Below, piece by piece: positions 36,310 to 45,620 of a stretch of 64,000 nt of DNA. The notes beneath the pieces are model-generated. The model was given only the letters and a program-made list of their open reading frames with translations, ran no database searches and was not told the DNA's origin. Origin of the DNA: Xanthomonas sp. 10-10 (GTDB taxonomy: Bacteria; Pseudomonadota; Gammaproteobacteria; Xanthomonadales; Xanthomonadaceae); the NCBI RefSeq assembly GCF_040182365.1, contig NZ_CP144460.1:1550001-1614000 (forward strand), written 5' to 3'. The first letter of the stretch is position 1. Each line of letters starts with the position of its first letter. The position numbers and the translations under genes are program-made.

Positions 36310-38328
36310 TCAGTGCAGCGTGGCAGGCGCAGACGCGTTGTTCGCGGCAGCAGGCGCAGTGGCTTGCCAGCCGCACAATTGGCCTTGATTTTGCTGCTTG
36401 AGCCATTCGCTCATCGGTGCGAAATATTCCAGCATCGGGCCGGCGTCGAGTTTTTCGTTGCCGGTGAGTTCCTTCAGCGTGGTCTGCCAGGGCTGGCTCG
36501 ATCCACGTTGCAACATCGACCAGAATTTCTGTCCGGCGTCCTTGTTGCCGTAGAAGCTGCACTCGTACAACGGGCCTTGCTGCCCGGCCGCATCGCACAG
36601 GCCCTTGTAAAACTGGAACTGCAGGATATGCGCCAGAAAATAGCGCGTGTACGGCGTATTGCCCGGCACGTGGTATTTGGCGCCGGCATCGAAGAACTCT
36701 TCGCCGCGCGGGGTGACCGGCGCCACGCCCTGGTATTTGGCTTTCAGTTCCCACCAGGCCTGGTTGTAGCGCTCGGGTGGAATCGATCCATCGAACACGC
36801 CCCAGCGCCAGCGGTCGATCATCAAACCGAACGGCAGGAAGGCAACCTTGCTCAAGGCCATGCGCATCTGCGAATTGATCAAAGCTTCGCGCCCGGCCTG
36901 CTGTTCGCCGACCATGCCGATCGACTGCAGATACCTGGGCGTCATCGCCAAGACGATGGTGTCGCCGATCGCTTCGTGGAAGCCGTCGTTGGCGCCGTTC
37001 TGGAACAGCGGCGGCAGCGGGTTGTAGGCCAGGTCGTAATAGATGTGGCCGAGCTCGTGATAGATGGTGGTGAAGTCTTCTTCGGTGGGCTTGATGCACA
37101 TCTTGGTACGCACATCGGCACCGATGTTCTGGTTCGGTTCGCCGCCCATGTTCATGTCCCATGCGCTGGCATGACAGACCACATCGCGGTCCAGGGGCTT
37201 GATGAACTGCGAGCGTTGCCAATAGGTATCGGGCAGCTTGGGCATGCCCAGCGACGTGTAGAAATCCTGCGCGCGCTCGGTCATCTGTCGGGCGGTGCGC
37301 AGTTGCGCCTCGCGCTCGGCATTGAAGCGTGCGGCCGTCCCGCCGTCGCCAACGGTGTTGCGCGCCAGCACCGCGCTCAGGTTGCCCTGGTACTGTTTTT
37401 CCAGCGCAGAAGTGATGTCCAGATCGCCGGCGCCGGGGTAGGGCTGCAGCAGATCCCACAGATTGCTCCAGTCCTGCTGCCACATATTGCCCATCAGATG
37501 CGCGGGCAACAGGCCGCCGGCCAGCTCGCCCTTGTCCTTGCCGTATTGCGTATCCAGCTTGCCGCGCGCGTAGCACTGCAGCTGCGCATACAGCGGCTTG
37601 ACCTGCTCCCACAACCGGTCGGTCTCGCTGGCCAGTTGTGCCGGCGGCATGTCGTAGCCGCTGCGCCACATCACCCCGACATCGGCAAAGCCATTGCCGC
37701 GCGCACCTTCGTTGGCCAGCTCGACAAAGCGCTGGTAATCCTTGCGCATCGGCTGGGCGGTGCCATGCCAGCCCTGCCAGGCATCGAGTTGTTCGTTGTA
37801 GTCGCGGCTGCTGGCCAGCACCTGTTCCAGCTCGCCGAGCTGGCGGCAACGGCGTTGTTCGCCATCGCCCACGCAATAGCTTCCTGCGCCGTAGTCGCCT
37901 TCCATCTTGGCGGCGATGCGGGTGAGTTCGGCAAGCTTGGCCGGGTCGCGCGGTGCCGGCAGGGCGCTCATCAGCTTTAGCAGCTGCAGTGCGCGTGCGC
38001 TGTCGGCCGACATCGGCGTGCCCGCGTAGCGCCTGGATTGTTCGATCCAGCGATCCAGCTGCGCCAGCGAACGCTCGTTGGCCTTGGCCGCCAGCAGCTG
38101 CGAGTCGCCGTTGATATAGGTCGAGGACAGCCACTGCGCGGCGGTGACTTCCGGGTAGGCGGCCTTGTACTCGGCGCTGATGCGCGCAACGAATTGGTCG
38201 GCGCTTTCGGCAGGCGCGGCCTTGGTCGCGGTCGGTGTGGCCGGCGGCGCGGGGTCCTTGCGGCAGGCCGACAGCGATAACGTGCCGGCGGCGACAGCCA
38301 GTGCCAGCAACAGCAGACGAGGATTCAC
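36310..38328 (-). CDS. M2 family dipeptidyl carboxypeptidase (bacterial ACE homologue), lipoprotein
   Basis: A 672-residue zinc metallopeptidase of family M2, the angiotensin-converting-enzyme family, which removes C-terminal dipeptides. The zinc motif HELGHIYYDLAY lies near residue 425, with the third ligand Glu in NDGFHEAIGDTI 24 residues later. Other ACE signatures include FIKPLDRDVVCHASAWDMN and the C-terminal PLYECSFYGNKDAGQKFW. The N-terminus is a lipoprotein signal (LSLSAC, Cys at about 22), so the enzyme should be anchored in the envelope. A homologue from Xanthomonas axonopodis has been characterised as an ACE-like enzyme. The gene lies upstream of the effector candidate on the same strand, with a hairpin between them. 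Confidence 0.95.
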   Translation of the reverse strand: MNPRLLLLALAVAAGTLSLSACRKDPAPPATPTATKAAPAESADQFVARISAEYKAAYPEVTAAQWLSSTYINGDSQLLAAKANERSLAQLDRWIEQSRRYAGTPMSADSARALQLLKLMSALPAPRDPAKLAELTRIAAKMEGDYGAGSYCVGDGEQRRCRQLGELEQVLASSRDYNEQLDAWQGWHGTAQPMRKDYQRFVELANEGARGNGFADVGVMWRSGYDMPPAQLASETDRLWEQVKPLYAQLQCYARGKLDTQYGKDKGELAGGLLPAHLMGNMWQQDWSNLWDLLQPYPGAGDLDITSALEKQYQGNLSAVLARNTVGDGGTAARFNAEREAQLRTARQMTERAQDFYTSLGMPKLPDTYWQRSQFIKPLDRDVVCHASAWDMNMGGEPNQNIGADVRTKMCIKPTEEDFTTIYHELGHIYYDLAYNPLPPLFQNGANDGFHEAIGDTIVLAMTPRYLQSIGMVGEQQAGREALINSQMRMALSKVAFLPFGLMIDRWRWGVFDGSIPPERYNQAWWELKAKYQGVAPVTPRGEEFFDAGAKYHVPGNTPYTRYFLAHILQFQFYKGLCDAAGQQGPLYECSFYGNKDAGQKFWSMLQRGSSQPWQTTLKELTGNEKLDAGPMLEYFAPMSEWLKQQNQGQLCGWQATAPAAANNASAPATLH

Positions 38329-38462
38329 GGGTGGTCCTTGCGGTGAAGTCCGGCGAAGGCTAGAGCGCGCGAGGCTTCAGGGCAAGCAGTGTTCAAGGCA
38401 AGCGTGCCGCTGCCGCTGCCACGCAGCGGCGGCCGATCCCGCCGCTGGCGGTGCCAAAACGC

Positions 38463-40124
38463 TCAGCCTTTCCCCGTGCACTGCGCAAAGACATCGCGTT
38501 CGCGCGCATACGCGCTGGTCTTGACCTGCATCAGGCCCAGCACCGACGGGAACAGCGCATCCTGGTCGGTGTATTGCCCGGCGCGGTGGCGCAGGCAGGC
38601 TTCGTCCAGGCCGCGGTCGCGCGCGAATTCCGGCGAAAACCACATCACCATCGGCACGTGGGTCTGCTCATTCGGCGCGATGGCATACGGCACGCCATGC
38701 AGATACAGGCCCTTCTCGCCCAACGATTCGCCATGATCGGAGAGATAGATCATGGCGGTGTCGTAGTCGGACAAGCCGCGCAATGCATGGATGGCCTGAT
38801 TGAGGAAGTGATCGGTATAGCTGATGGAGTTGTCGTAGGCGTTGACGATGTCCTGGCGGCTGCAGCTGCCCAGGTCGGCGGTCCTGCACACCGGCTTGAA
38901 GCGCTCGAACTGCGCAGGGTAGCGTTCGAAGTAACTGGGGCCGTGGCTGCCGAGTTGATGCAGTACCACCACGCGGTCGCCGGGCTTGGCACGCACTTGC
39001 GCCGCCAGGTCGCGCAGCAGGATTTCGTCCATGCAGCGGCCGTCGGCGCACAGGCCTGGCGTGGTGGCGTCGTCCAGCTTCTGCATGTCCAGCCCCTCGC
39101 ACACGCCCTTGCAGCCGGACTGATTGTCGCGCCACAGCGTGGAAATACCGGCATGTTCAAGCACGTGCAGGAACGACTGGTGGCCGCGGATCATGTCTTC
39201 GTTGTAATCGCGGCGGCCGAACGGCGAGAACATGCAGGGCACCGACACTTCGGTGCTGGTGCCGCACGAATGCATGTCCGGGAAATTGATCACCCCTGCC
39301 TGCGCCAGCTCCGGCGTGGTCTGGCGCGCATAGCCGTTGAGGCCCCAGTTCTGCGCGCGTGCGGTTTCACCCAGCACCAGCAGCAACAGGCGTGGGCGGC
39401 TGCCGGCAGCGCGCGGCGTTGCGCTGGCATCGTGTTCGATCGGCTGCTTGGGCGCGCGCTTGATCGGCGACTCGGACTTGAGGTTCTGGCGCAATGCGAC
39501 GATGTAGTTGATCGGCGTGGCCAGGTAACGCACCTCGCGGTGATTGCGCATCAGCGCCGAAATGTCCTGCGACGACAACATGGTGCCGGCGGCGCCCACC
39601 ACCGCCACCGCCAGCAGGAATCCCAGCCGTACCAGCAGCGACTTGCCGACACTGCGCGCACGCAGGCGCGTACGCCACAGCAGTATGGTGGGAATCATGA
39701 AGTAGCACAGCAGCGGAAAGATCAGCCCCGGCGTCAGCAGCTCGCGCGATTCCTTGTGGTCGGTATGCAACACATTGCGCAGCATGTCCGCATCCAGATA
39801 GACGTTGTAGCTGTCCATGTAGTGCGCAGCCAGCGCTGTGGTGAACAGCAGCAGGGTCAGCAGCGGCTTGGCATTCCAGCGCCACACCAGCAGACCCAAT
39901 AACAGCGCGTGCACGGCGACCAGCAGCGACATCAACGAAATCGCAAACCCGATACTGCCCGGGTGCGTGGCCATCGCCGTGCGCCAGAACAACTGATTGC
40001 ACACCAACGCGAAAAACAGGCTCGACAGCAATACCAGCGCTTCGGTCGACACGGTCGGCCGGGTACTCCATATCAGCACGCGCGCACTAGTGCGCCCGCG
40101 CGGTTCCGGTAACCAGGTGCTCAT
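38463..40124 (-). CDS. eptA: Phosphoethanolamine-lipid A transferase (EptA/MCR family)
   Basis: A 553-residue inner-membrane enzyme that transfers phosphoethanolamine from phosphatidylethanolamine to lipid A, lowering negative charge and binding of cationic peptides. Five N-terminal membrane helices occupy about residues 25-190. The periplasmic sulfatase-fold domain has GETARAQNWGLNGY (zinc Glu), the acceptor threonine in CGTSTEVSVPCMFSP, SYTDHFLNQ and the metal site SDHGESLGEKGLYLHG. All catalytic residues are present, as are several disulfide cysteines. The start codon overlaps the stop of the PAP2 gene by four bases, so translation is coupled. With the GT39 gene and the divergent two-component system this forms an envelope-modification locus. 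Confidence 0.92.
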   Translation of the reverse strand: MSTWLPEPRGRTSARVLIWSTRPTVSTEALVLLSSLFFALVCNQLFWRTAMATHPGSIGFAISLMSLLVAVHALLLGLLVWRWNAKPLLTLLLFTTALAAHYMDSYNVYLDADMLRNVLHTDHKESRELLTPGLIFPLLCYFMIPTILLWRTRLRARSVGKSLLVRLGFLLAVAVVGAAGTMLSSQDISALMRNHREVRYLATPINYIVALRQNLKSESPIKRAPKQPIEHDASATPRAAGSRPRLLLLVLGETARAQNWGLNGYARQTTPELAQAGVINFPDMHSCGTSTEVSVPCMFSPFGRRDYNEDMIRGHQSFLHVLEHAGISTLWRDNQSGCKGVCEGLDMQKLDDATTPGLCADGRCMDEILLRDLAAQVRAKPGDRVVVLHQLGSHGPSYFERYPAQFERFKPVCRTADLGSCSRQDIVNAYDNSISYTDHFLNQAIHALRGLSDYDTAMIYLSDHGESLGEKGLYLHGVPYAIAPNEQTHVPMVMWFSPEFARDRGLDEACLRHRAGQYTDQDALFPSVLGLMQVKTSAYARERDVFAQCTGKG

Positions 40125-40906
40125 GCTGCATCCCCCGATGGCAACATCGAATCAGACGCGCGATGCTGCCGAGCCAGCATCACGCAGTACAACGCCAGTG
40201 CCGTCAGCCAGCACACTGCCAACGACCATACATCGTGCGAGAGAAAATGCGCGCCACGCAGTTGCTGCGCAATGCCGAAAACGAGACCTGCCAGCAACCC
40301 GGTCAACAAACCTGGGACGCGCCACGCAGGACGCAGCGACAACCCGCAGAAATACAGCGCAACCCACGCATATCCGGCACTGGCATGGCCGGCCGGAAAA
40401 CAACCGGACGCGGCAACGCCCTGGCGCGATTCGAATAGCCCGATCATTGCCTGGGTGCCGCCATACCGGCTCAAATCCCAAGGGCAATCCATCGCCGTCC
40501 ACGACTTGAGCAACGACACCAGCGAGGTCGACAAGGCGACCGATGCGGCCAGATAGGTGAGCGGCCAGCGCAGTTTGCGCAGGCGTGGCCTGCACCAGGC
40601 AGCCACTGCCAGAATCACGACGCTGACACCCGCCGCCGTGCTCAGCCGTCTGCCGATGCGATGAATCACGCCACTGGTGAACCAGTGGTCCTTCAGCAGC
40701 CAGTGCCCGCCTTCCAGCCGGTACAGCACATCGGCGATCCATTGGTCGCCGCCGGCACCCATCAACAACGCGCTGAGCAGCAGCACACCCGTCAGCGGCA
40801 TCCACAGATGGCGCGCAAGAAAGCGCGCCCGCACATCGGGGGCGGTGTGCGCCAGGACTGGCGCATGGACGGGAAGCGTGCTCATCGGGATGTCGGCCTG
40901 TGTCAT
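40121..40906 (-). CDS. PAP2 family membrane phosphatase
   Basis: A 261-residue integral membrane phosphatase of the PAP2/LpxE-like superfamily with about five to six helices. The three phosphatase motifs are visible: KSWTAMDCPWDL (degenerate KxxxxxxRP), CFPAGHASAGY (PSGH variant with the catalytic His) and RGAHFLSHDVW (SRxxxxxHxxxD variant with the nucleophile His and Asp). Such enzymes remove phosphate from lipid A or from undecaprenyl or phosphatidyl lipids. Coupled by a 4-bp overlap to eptA, it may prepare or recycle the lipid substrate for phosphoethanolamine addition; that is inference. The start could be 40906 or the ATG at 40885 (MSTLPV). The GT39 gene ends 77 bp upstream. Confidence 0.9.
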   Translation of the reverse strand: MTQADIPMSTLPVHAPVLAHTAPDVRARFLARHLWMPLTGVLLLSALLMGAGGDQWIADVLYRLEGGHWLLKDHWFTSGVIHRIGRRLSTAAGVSVVILAVAAWCRPRLRKLRWPLTYLAASVALSTSLVSLLKSWTAMDCPWDLSRYGGTQAMIGLFESRQGVAASGCFPAGHASAGYAWVALYFCGLSLRPAWRVPGLLTGLLAGLVFGIAQQLRGAHFLSHDVWSLAVCWLTALALYCVMLARQHRASDSMLPSGDAA

Positions 40907-40983
40907 TGCCCGGCATCTTCGAAACCCGGATGTCGGAGAGCGGTCGGACCGGAGTTGCCCAGCCGTTAATCGACACCGAGCAT

Positions 40984-42717
40984 TCAGTCTGGATCGCCGT
41001 CGCTACCGGTCTGTTCGGTGTCGGACGCAGTGGCGGTGCAACCGGCATGCCACGCGGTGCCCGGCACCAGTTGCCATTGGTTGCGATTGGATTCGCCGAT
41101 ATCGATGCGTTGTGCCGGATCGATGCATGTCGGTACAGCCTGCTTGAGCACGAACAGCCAGCGTTTTTCCGGCGCCTGCGCAAGCCACGGGCCTGCCTTG
41201 TCCCATTGCTGCTGCCAACTCGCCTTGAAGCCGAAGTCGGTCACCGCGCGGTCGGCCTGCAGCAGGTTCTGCTCGCGCCAGGCCAGCATGCCCAACTCGG
41301 CGTCCGGGCCGATCCGCTGGCCAACGCGCTGCATCAGCCGCGCCGACGAACTGTAAGGATCCAGTGCCGGCATCAAGCCAAGGCCGTAAACGATCCACAG
41401 CGCCGCCGTCATGACCACTACTGCGGTGCCCGCACGCCGGCCGCGCGACCAGGCCACCACGGCAAGGCCGACGATGCCAAGGCCGATCAGCCAGAACCCT
41501 ACCGACTGCAACGACGCCAGCTCCATGCCGCGTTTCAGCGCGGTGTTTTCGGCCCAATGCAGATGCAGCGCAATGCCGCCACCCAGACTCAGGCCGGCGA
41601 GCGCAAGCAGCAACACATAGCCGGTGAGCAGCGCACGCACACCGCGACGGCGCAGCAGCCCGGCCAGCAACGGCGCCGCCACCATGCACAGCGCTGGCAG
41701 CATCGGGAAGATGTAGACCTCGCGTTTGCCCGGGCTGGCACTGAAGAACAGCAGCACCAGCACGCTCCACGCCAGCAGCAGCACATAGCGCGGGTCGCCG
41801 CGGCGCAGCCGGCGCCACCATGCCGGCAGCAGCCACGGCAGCAACAGGCAACCCGGCAGCCACAGCGTGGCGATCACCTGCAGGTAGTACCAGAACGGTT
41901 TGACATGGTGCCAGGCGTGCGCATAGCGCGTGCCGGTCTGCTTGAACAACAACTCGTGCGCATAGGCGTGCAATTGCGGGTTGTCGCCATGCAGCAGCGC
42001 GATGCCCAGCGGCCCCAACCACACCGCGGTGCCAGCCAGAAAGGCCGGCAGTACCAGGAACCAGCTGCGCCCGGCCTGCGCACGCGCCGGCAACACGCTC
42101 CAGTGCCTGCGCGGCAGCGCCATCCACGGCAGCAACAGCAGCAGCGGCAGGAAACCAACGCCTTTGGTCACCGTGCCGACGCCGGCGGCAAACACCCCCA
42201 ACGTCCACGCGCGCCAATCCGGCCCGCGCAACACATGCCGCAGCAGCCCCCACAGCGACAGCGTGGTCAGCGCCACCAGCACCATGTCGATCTGCGCGCG
42301 TTTGGCCATCAGGCCGAACTGCAGCACCGCAAACAACGCCAGCACCGCGTAGCCGGCCACGCGCCGGTTCCACAGCCGGCGCGTCATGTCCCAGGTCAGC
42401 CACAGCGTTGCCAGCGCGGCCAGCAGCGAGGGCAGCAGGAACGCGATCGGCCAGTGCGGCACCAGCGCGTGGCTCGCCGCCTGCAGCCACATGAACACCG
42501 GCGGCTTTTCCGCGTACAACTCGCTGCCACGGTGCGGCAGCAGCCAATGCCCGCTTTCGACCATGGTGCGTGCGGCCAGCACGAAGCGCGGCTCGTCCGG
42601 CGGATTGGGTTGGCGCAGCCCGAGCCCGGCCAGCAGGCTGACAACGATCAGCAGCAACGCGGCAAGCAGCGCGCGCCGACGGGAGAGAGAAGCAGAGCTG
42701 GCAGGCGACACGTGCAT
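40984..42717 (-). CDS. GT39 family (ArnT/PMT-like) lipid-linked glycosyltransferase
   Basis: A 577-residue inner-membrane glycosyltransferase of family 39, the group containing ArnT, which adds aminoarabinose to lipid A, and protein O-mannosyltransferases. The acidic catalytic loop after helix 1 reads PNPPDEPRFVLAARTMVESG, followed by YAEKPPVFMWLQA. About 12 hydrophobic helices run to residue 450, then a periplasmic C-terminal part. The start MHVSPASSASLSRRR at 42717 is chosen; the frame stays open to 43608 by chance across the regulator gene. The sugar donor is unknown. It is the first gene of the set GT39-PAP2-eptA, divergent from the OmpR-type regulator, which suggests control by that system. 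Confidence 0.85.
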   Translation of the reverse strand: MHVSPASSASLSRRRALLAALLLIVVSLLAGLGLRQPNPPDEPRFVLAARTMVESGHWLLPHRGSELYAEKPPVFMWLQAASHALVPHWPIAFLLPSLLAALATLWLTWDMTRRLWNRRVAGYAVLALFAVLQFGLMAKRAQIDMVLVALTTLSLWGLLRHVLRGPDWRAWTLGVFAAGVGTVTKGVGFLPLLLLLPWMALPRRHWSVLPARAQAGRSWFLVLPAFLAGTAVWLGPLGIALLHGDNPQLHAYAHELLFKQTGTRYAHAWHHVKPFWYYLQVIATLWLPGCLLLPWLLPAWWRRLRRGDPRYVLLLAWSVLVLLFFSASPGKREVYIFPMLPALCMVAAPLLAGLLRRRGVRALLTGYVLLLALAGLSLGGGIALHLHWAENTALKRGMELASLQSVGFWLIGLGIVGLAVVAWSRGRRAGTAVVVMTAALWIVYGLGLMPALDPYSSSARLMQRVGQRIGPDAELGMLAWREQNLLQADRAVTDFGFKASWQQQWDKAGPWLAQAPEKRWLFVLKQAVPTCIDPAQRIDIGESNRNQWQLVPGTAWHAGCTATASDTEQTGSDGDPD

Positions 42718-42864
42718 GCCCCGGTCAAAGGGGCAGAACCATAGCCGGCAAGCAGGTCGGAATTTTGTCGGAATGCGCGCAAAGCCGCCGGGAGCGGTCG
42801 GGCTCGGCTCGCCTCGGTTAGGATGCGCACACCGTCCCTGTCGGGCCGCTCTGGAAACCGCCCC

Positions 42865-43581
42865 ATGCGGCTGCTGGTCATCGAAGACAACCGCAATATG
42901 GTCGCCAACCTGTTCGACTATTTCGAAGCGCGCGGGCATACCCTGGATGCGGCGCCCGATGGCGTCACCGGCTTGCATCTGGCCACCACCCAGCAGTACG
43001 ACGTGCTGGTGCTGGACTGGATGATGCCGCGCATGGACGGGCCGGAGGTGTTGCGCCGCCTGCGCGAGCACCACCACTCCGAGCTGCCGGTGATCATGCT
43101 CACCGCACGCGACGAATTGCCGGACAAGATTGCCGGCTTCCGCGCCGGTGCGGACGATTACCTGACCAAGCCGTTCGCGCTGCCCGAGCTCGAGGTGCGT
43201 ATCGAGGCCTTGCTTGCGCGCGCGCACGGCCGCCGCCGCGGCAAGCTGCTGCAGGTGGCCGACCTGCGTCTGGATCTGTCCACCCTGGAGGCCACCCGCG
43301 CCGGCCAGGTGCTGCACCTGTATCCGGCCTGCCGCAAGTTGCTCGAAGTGCTGATGCAGGCAAGCCCTGCCGCCGTCACCCGGCAGCGCCTGGAGCAATC
43401 GCTGTGGGGCGACGATCCGCCCGATGGCGACATGCTGCGCTCGCATATCTACGAGCTGCGTCGCAGCGTGGACGGCCCGTTCGCGCAGAAGCTGATCCAT
43501 ACCCTGCCGCGGCTCGGCTATCGTCTGGCAGAACTCGAAGGCGTCAGCGAACCGACGAGCAGCGATTGCGCCGATGGCTAA
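42865..43581 (+). CDS. OmpR-family response regulator
   Basis: A 238-residue response regulator. The receiver domain (residues 1-115) has the acidic pocket IEDN, the phosphorylated Asp at about residue 51 in LVLDWMMPRMDG, the Thr in MLTARDE and the Lys in YLTKPFALPELE. The winged-helix effector domain (about 130-230) includes LEQSLWGDDPPDGDMLRSHI and LIHTLPRLGYRL. It is divergent from the lipid-A modification genes (147 bp between starts) and overlaps the kinase gene by eight bases. A TAGGAT at 42829-42834 is a candidate -10 box. It resembles ColR/VgrR- or PmrA-type regulators in kind, but I cannot assign it to a named system. Confidence 0.93.
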   Translation: MRLLVIEDNRNMVANLFDYFEARGHTLDAAPDGVTGLHLATTQQYDVLVLDWMMPRMDGPEVLRRLREHHHSELPVIMLTARDELPDKIAGFRAGADDYLTKPFALPELEVRIEALLARAHGRRRGKLLQVADLRLDLSTLEATRAGQVLHLYPACRKLLEVLMQASPAAVTRQRLEQSLWGDDPPDGDMLRSHIYELRRSVDGPFAQKLIHTLPRLGYRLAELEGVSEPTSSDCADG

Positions 43582-44872
43582 GCCGCGCCCGCTGGGACGT
43601 CGGGTCATGGTGTGGTTGTTCGGCTACACCTTGCTGATGACGTTGGCGGTGTTCGGCACCGCGCAATACCTGCACGAGCGTGCCGAGCATGGCGTATGGC
43701 GCTCGCTGCTCAACTCGGAACTGGACAGCATCCTGGACAGCAGCGCGCAAAGTCCCGGCTACCATTGGCAGGATTCAGACACCTTGCGGCTGTATCGCCT
43801 GGACGGCGGCAAGGCCGTACCGCCGGTATTGCGAACGCTGCATCCCGGCCTGCATGAGCATGACGTCGATGGCCGCCCGAGTGCGGTGATGGTGCGCGAC
43901 ACCGCGCAGGCCGGTCGTCTGGCGCTGGTGCTGGATATCACCGATTTCGAAGCACTGGAGAAATTCCTCACCCGCTGGATGTTGGCCGCCGGCGTGGCCC
44001 TGATCGGCATCACCTTGCTGATGGGCGCCTATGCCATGGCCCGACTGGTGAGCCCGTTGGTGGAGCTGGCCCGCGATATCGGTGCGCTGCGTCCGGAACG
44101 GCGCGCGCAACAGGTTGCGGTGGGCGCGCAGGGCAGCGCCGAGCTGTACGTCATCGCCGATGCGCTCAACGATTACCTGGAGCGCAACGGCCAGTTCGTC
44201 GAGCGCGAACGCGCCTTCATCGACAGCGCCAGTCACGAGCTGCGCACGCCGATCGCGGTGATCGGCAATGCGGTGGAGCTGGCGTTGGAGCAGCCCGGCA
44301 CGCCGCCGGCGGTGCGCCATCAGTTGCAGCGCATCGCACAGACCAGCGCGTCGGTGGAGCAACTGATCGCCTTGTTGCTGGTGCTGGCGAAAGATCCCGG
44401 CCGATTGGTACGCAGCAGCGACACAGTGCGGCTGGACCATCTGATTCCGGATATCGTCGCCGACCACGCGCACCTGTGCGCAGACAAGGATCTGCAACTG
44501 GTCATCGAGCCGTTGCCGCCGTGCAGCCTCGCCGCGCCGGTCGCCATCGTGCAGACCGCCATCGGCAATCTGCTGCGCAATGCGATCGAAAACAGCGACC
44601 GCGGCATCATCCGCATCGCGCTATCGGCGCCGGGCATGGTGCGCATTTCCGACCCGGGCCACGGCATGACGCCGGAAGAAATCAGCGCGATCTATGCGCG
44701 CCTGGCGCGCGGCGATGCACGGCAGGGCAATGGCATCGGCCTGGAGCTGATCGGGCGTCTTTGCGAACACCTGGGCTGGAAGCTCAGCCTGGAATCCGAT
44801 ACAGGGCAGGGCACGGTCGCAACGCTGGATCTGGTCGGTGCCACGACAGCAATCGAGCCGACAGACGCCTAG
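43574..44872 (+). CDS. Membrane sensor histidine kinase partnering the OmpR-type regulator
   Basis: A 432-residue sensor kinase. Two membrane helices (about residues 11-31 and 135-158) flank a periplasmic sensor domain of about 100 residues. The H-box SASHELRTPIAVIG lies near residue 218. The ATPase domain has the N-box IGNLLRNAIENSDRG, the G1 box ISDPGHGMTPEE and the G2 box GNGIGLELIGRL. It lacks an obvious F-box length, as in short PhoQ-like kinases. The start overlaps the regulator gene by eight bases, so both are made together. The signal could be cations or cationic peptides given the divergent lipid A modification genes, but this is inference from context only. Confidence 0.93.
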   Translation: MAKPRPLGRRVMVWLFGYTLLMTLAVFGTAQYLHERAEHGVWRSLLNSELDSILDSSAQSPGYHWQDSDTLRLYRLDGGKAVPPVLRTLHPGLHEHDVDGRPSAVMVRDTAQAGRLALVLDITDFEALEKFLTRWMLAAGVALIGITLLMGAYAMARLVSPLVELARDIGALRPERRAQQVAVGAQGSAELYVIADALNDYLERNGQFVERERAFIDSASHELRTPIAVIGNAVELALEQPGTPPAVRHQLQRIAQTSASVEQLIALLLVLAKDPGRLVRSSDTVRLDHLIPDIVADHAHLCADKDLQLVIEPLPPCSLAAPVAIVQTAIGNLLRNAIENSDRGIIRIALSAPGMVRISDPGHGMTPEEISAIYARLARGDARQGNGIGLELIGRLCEHLGWKLSLESDTGQGTVATLDLVGATTAIEPTDA

Positions 44873-44973
44873 CGCAGCGCAGGCGCAGCCCGTCGACATG
44901 CGCCACGCGGCCGTACACACGCTGCGCATCCAGGCAAGCCATGCCTTGCCATCCAGGGCAACCAGCGGCCAAC

Positions 44974-45465
44974 TCAGGCCGGCAGCAGTCCGCGTTCGCT
45001 CAGCCAGTTGCGTGCGTTCTCGGCATCCTGCTCGAACCAGGCGCGGGTGGATCCCAATCGGTAGGTATAGCCCCAGGCATCCATGTCGGCCATCAGCCGC
45101 GCGCTGCCCACGCTCGGCAGCTGCTCGGCCAGCAGAATCTGCAGGTAGCAGGTGGCATCTTCCTCATCCACCGAATCGGTGGCATCGGTATGCACGGCGG
45201 CGCGTTTGTCGGCGGGCAGCACGATCAGATGCCCGGCCTCGTGCAGCATCGAGTGTACCGGCGTGTCGTCGCGCACATAGACATCGCAGCCGATGATGCC
45301 CGCCTCCGGTTCGCCCCAGAAGCTGCCAGGGATCGCAGCGCCCGCGTCCACGCGATGCAGGCGCAGGCCATACCGGCCCAGCAGGGCGGCCGGGGCGTCC
45401 AGGCCGATATCGGCCACGCACAGCACCGCGGACGCATCGGATGGGGAAGCAGGATGAGAAGTCAC
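44974..45465 (-). CDS. Predicted metallopeptidase-like protein with HEAGH motif
   Basis: A 163-residue soluble protein with a zinc-peptidase-like HEAGH in SMLHEAGHLIVLPADKRAA near residue 68 and an acidic stretch DATDSVDEEDATCYLQ downstream that might supply a third ligand. I do not recognise a named family. Short HExxH proteins like this occur next to cell-division or envelope genes in Xanthomonas, with unknown targets. I propose a GTG start at 45465 (MTSHPASPSDAS); longer frames reach 45612 but pass through the hairpin that ends the min operon. It converges with the histidine kinase and lies downstream of minE on the same strand. Confidence 0.65.
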   Translation of the reverse strand: MTSHPASPSDASAVLCVADIGLDAPAALLGRYGLRLHRVDAGAAIPGSFWGEPEAGIIGCDVYVRDDTPVHSMLHEAGHLIVLPADKRAAVHTDATDSVDEEDATCYLQILLAEQLPSVGSARLMADMDAWGYTYRLGSTRAWFEQDAENARNWLSERGLLPA

Positions 45466-45517
45466 GCGCAGTCGCTCGCGGTCGGGCGCGCTACAGGGCG
45501 CGCCATGGGGTAGATAC

Positions 45518-45547
45518 CAAAACGGTGCCGTGCGAGCACGGTACCGT
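45518..45547 (-). terminator. Terminator of the minCDE operon
   Basis: On the minus strand, ACGGTACCGTGC pairs with GCACGGCACCGT (one mismatch, 2-base spacer), followed by TTT. It lies 74 bp after the minE stop. The tight spacer means the inner pairs will open to form the loop. Confidence 0.6.
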
Positions 45548-45620
45548 CGTAATGATGATGCGGCCATCGCCACACAGCGCGCGAGCGTCGATGGCCTGCA
45601 CGCTGGCGGCAACGACCGCG

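Noticed and set aside
42718-43608. N-terminal extension of the GT39 protein
   Set aside because: The frame stays open by chance across the response regulator; the membrane protein clearly starts at 42717.
42865-44872. Assignment as ColR/ColS (VgrR/VgrS)
   Set aside because: Only general OmpR-type features are visible; the named system cannot be identified without comparison.
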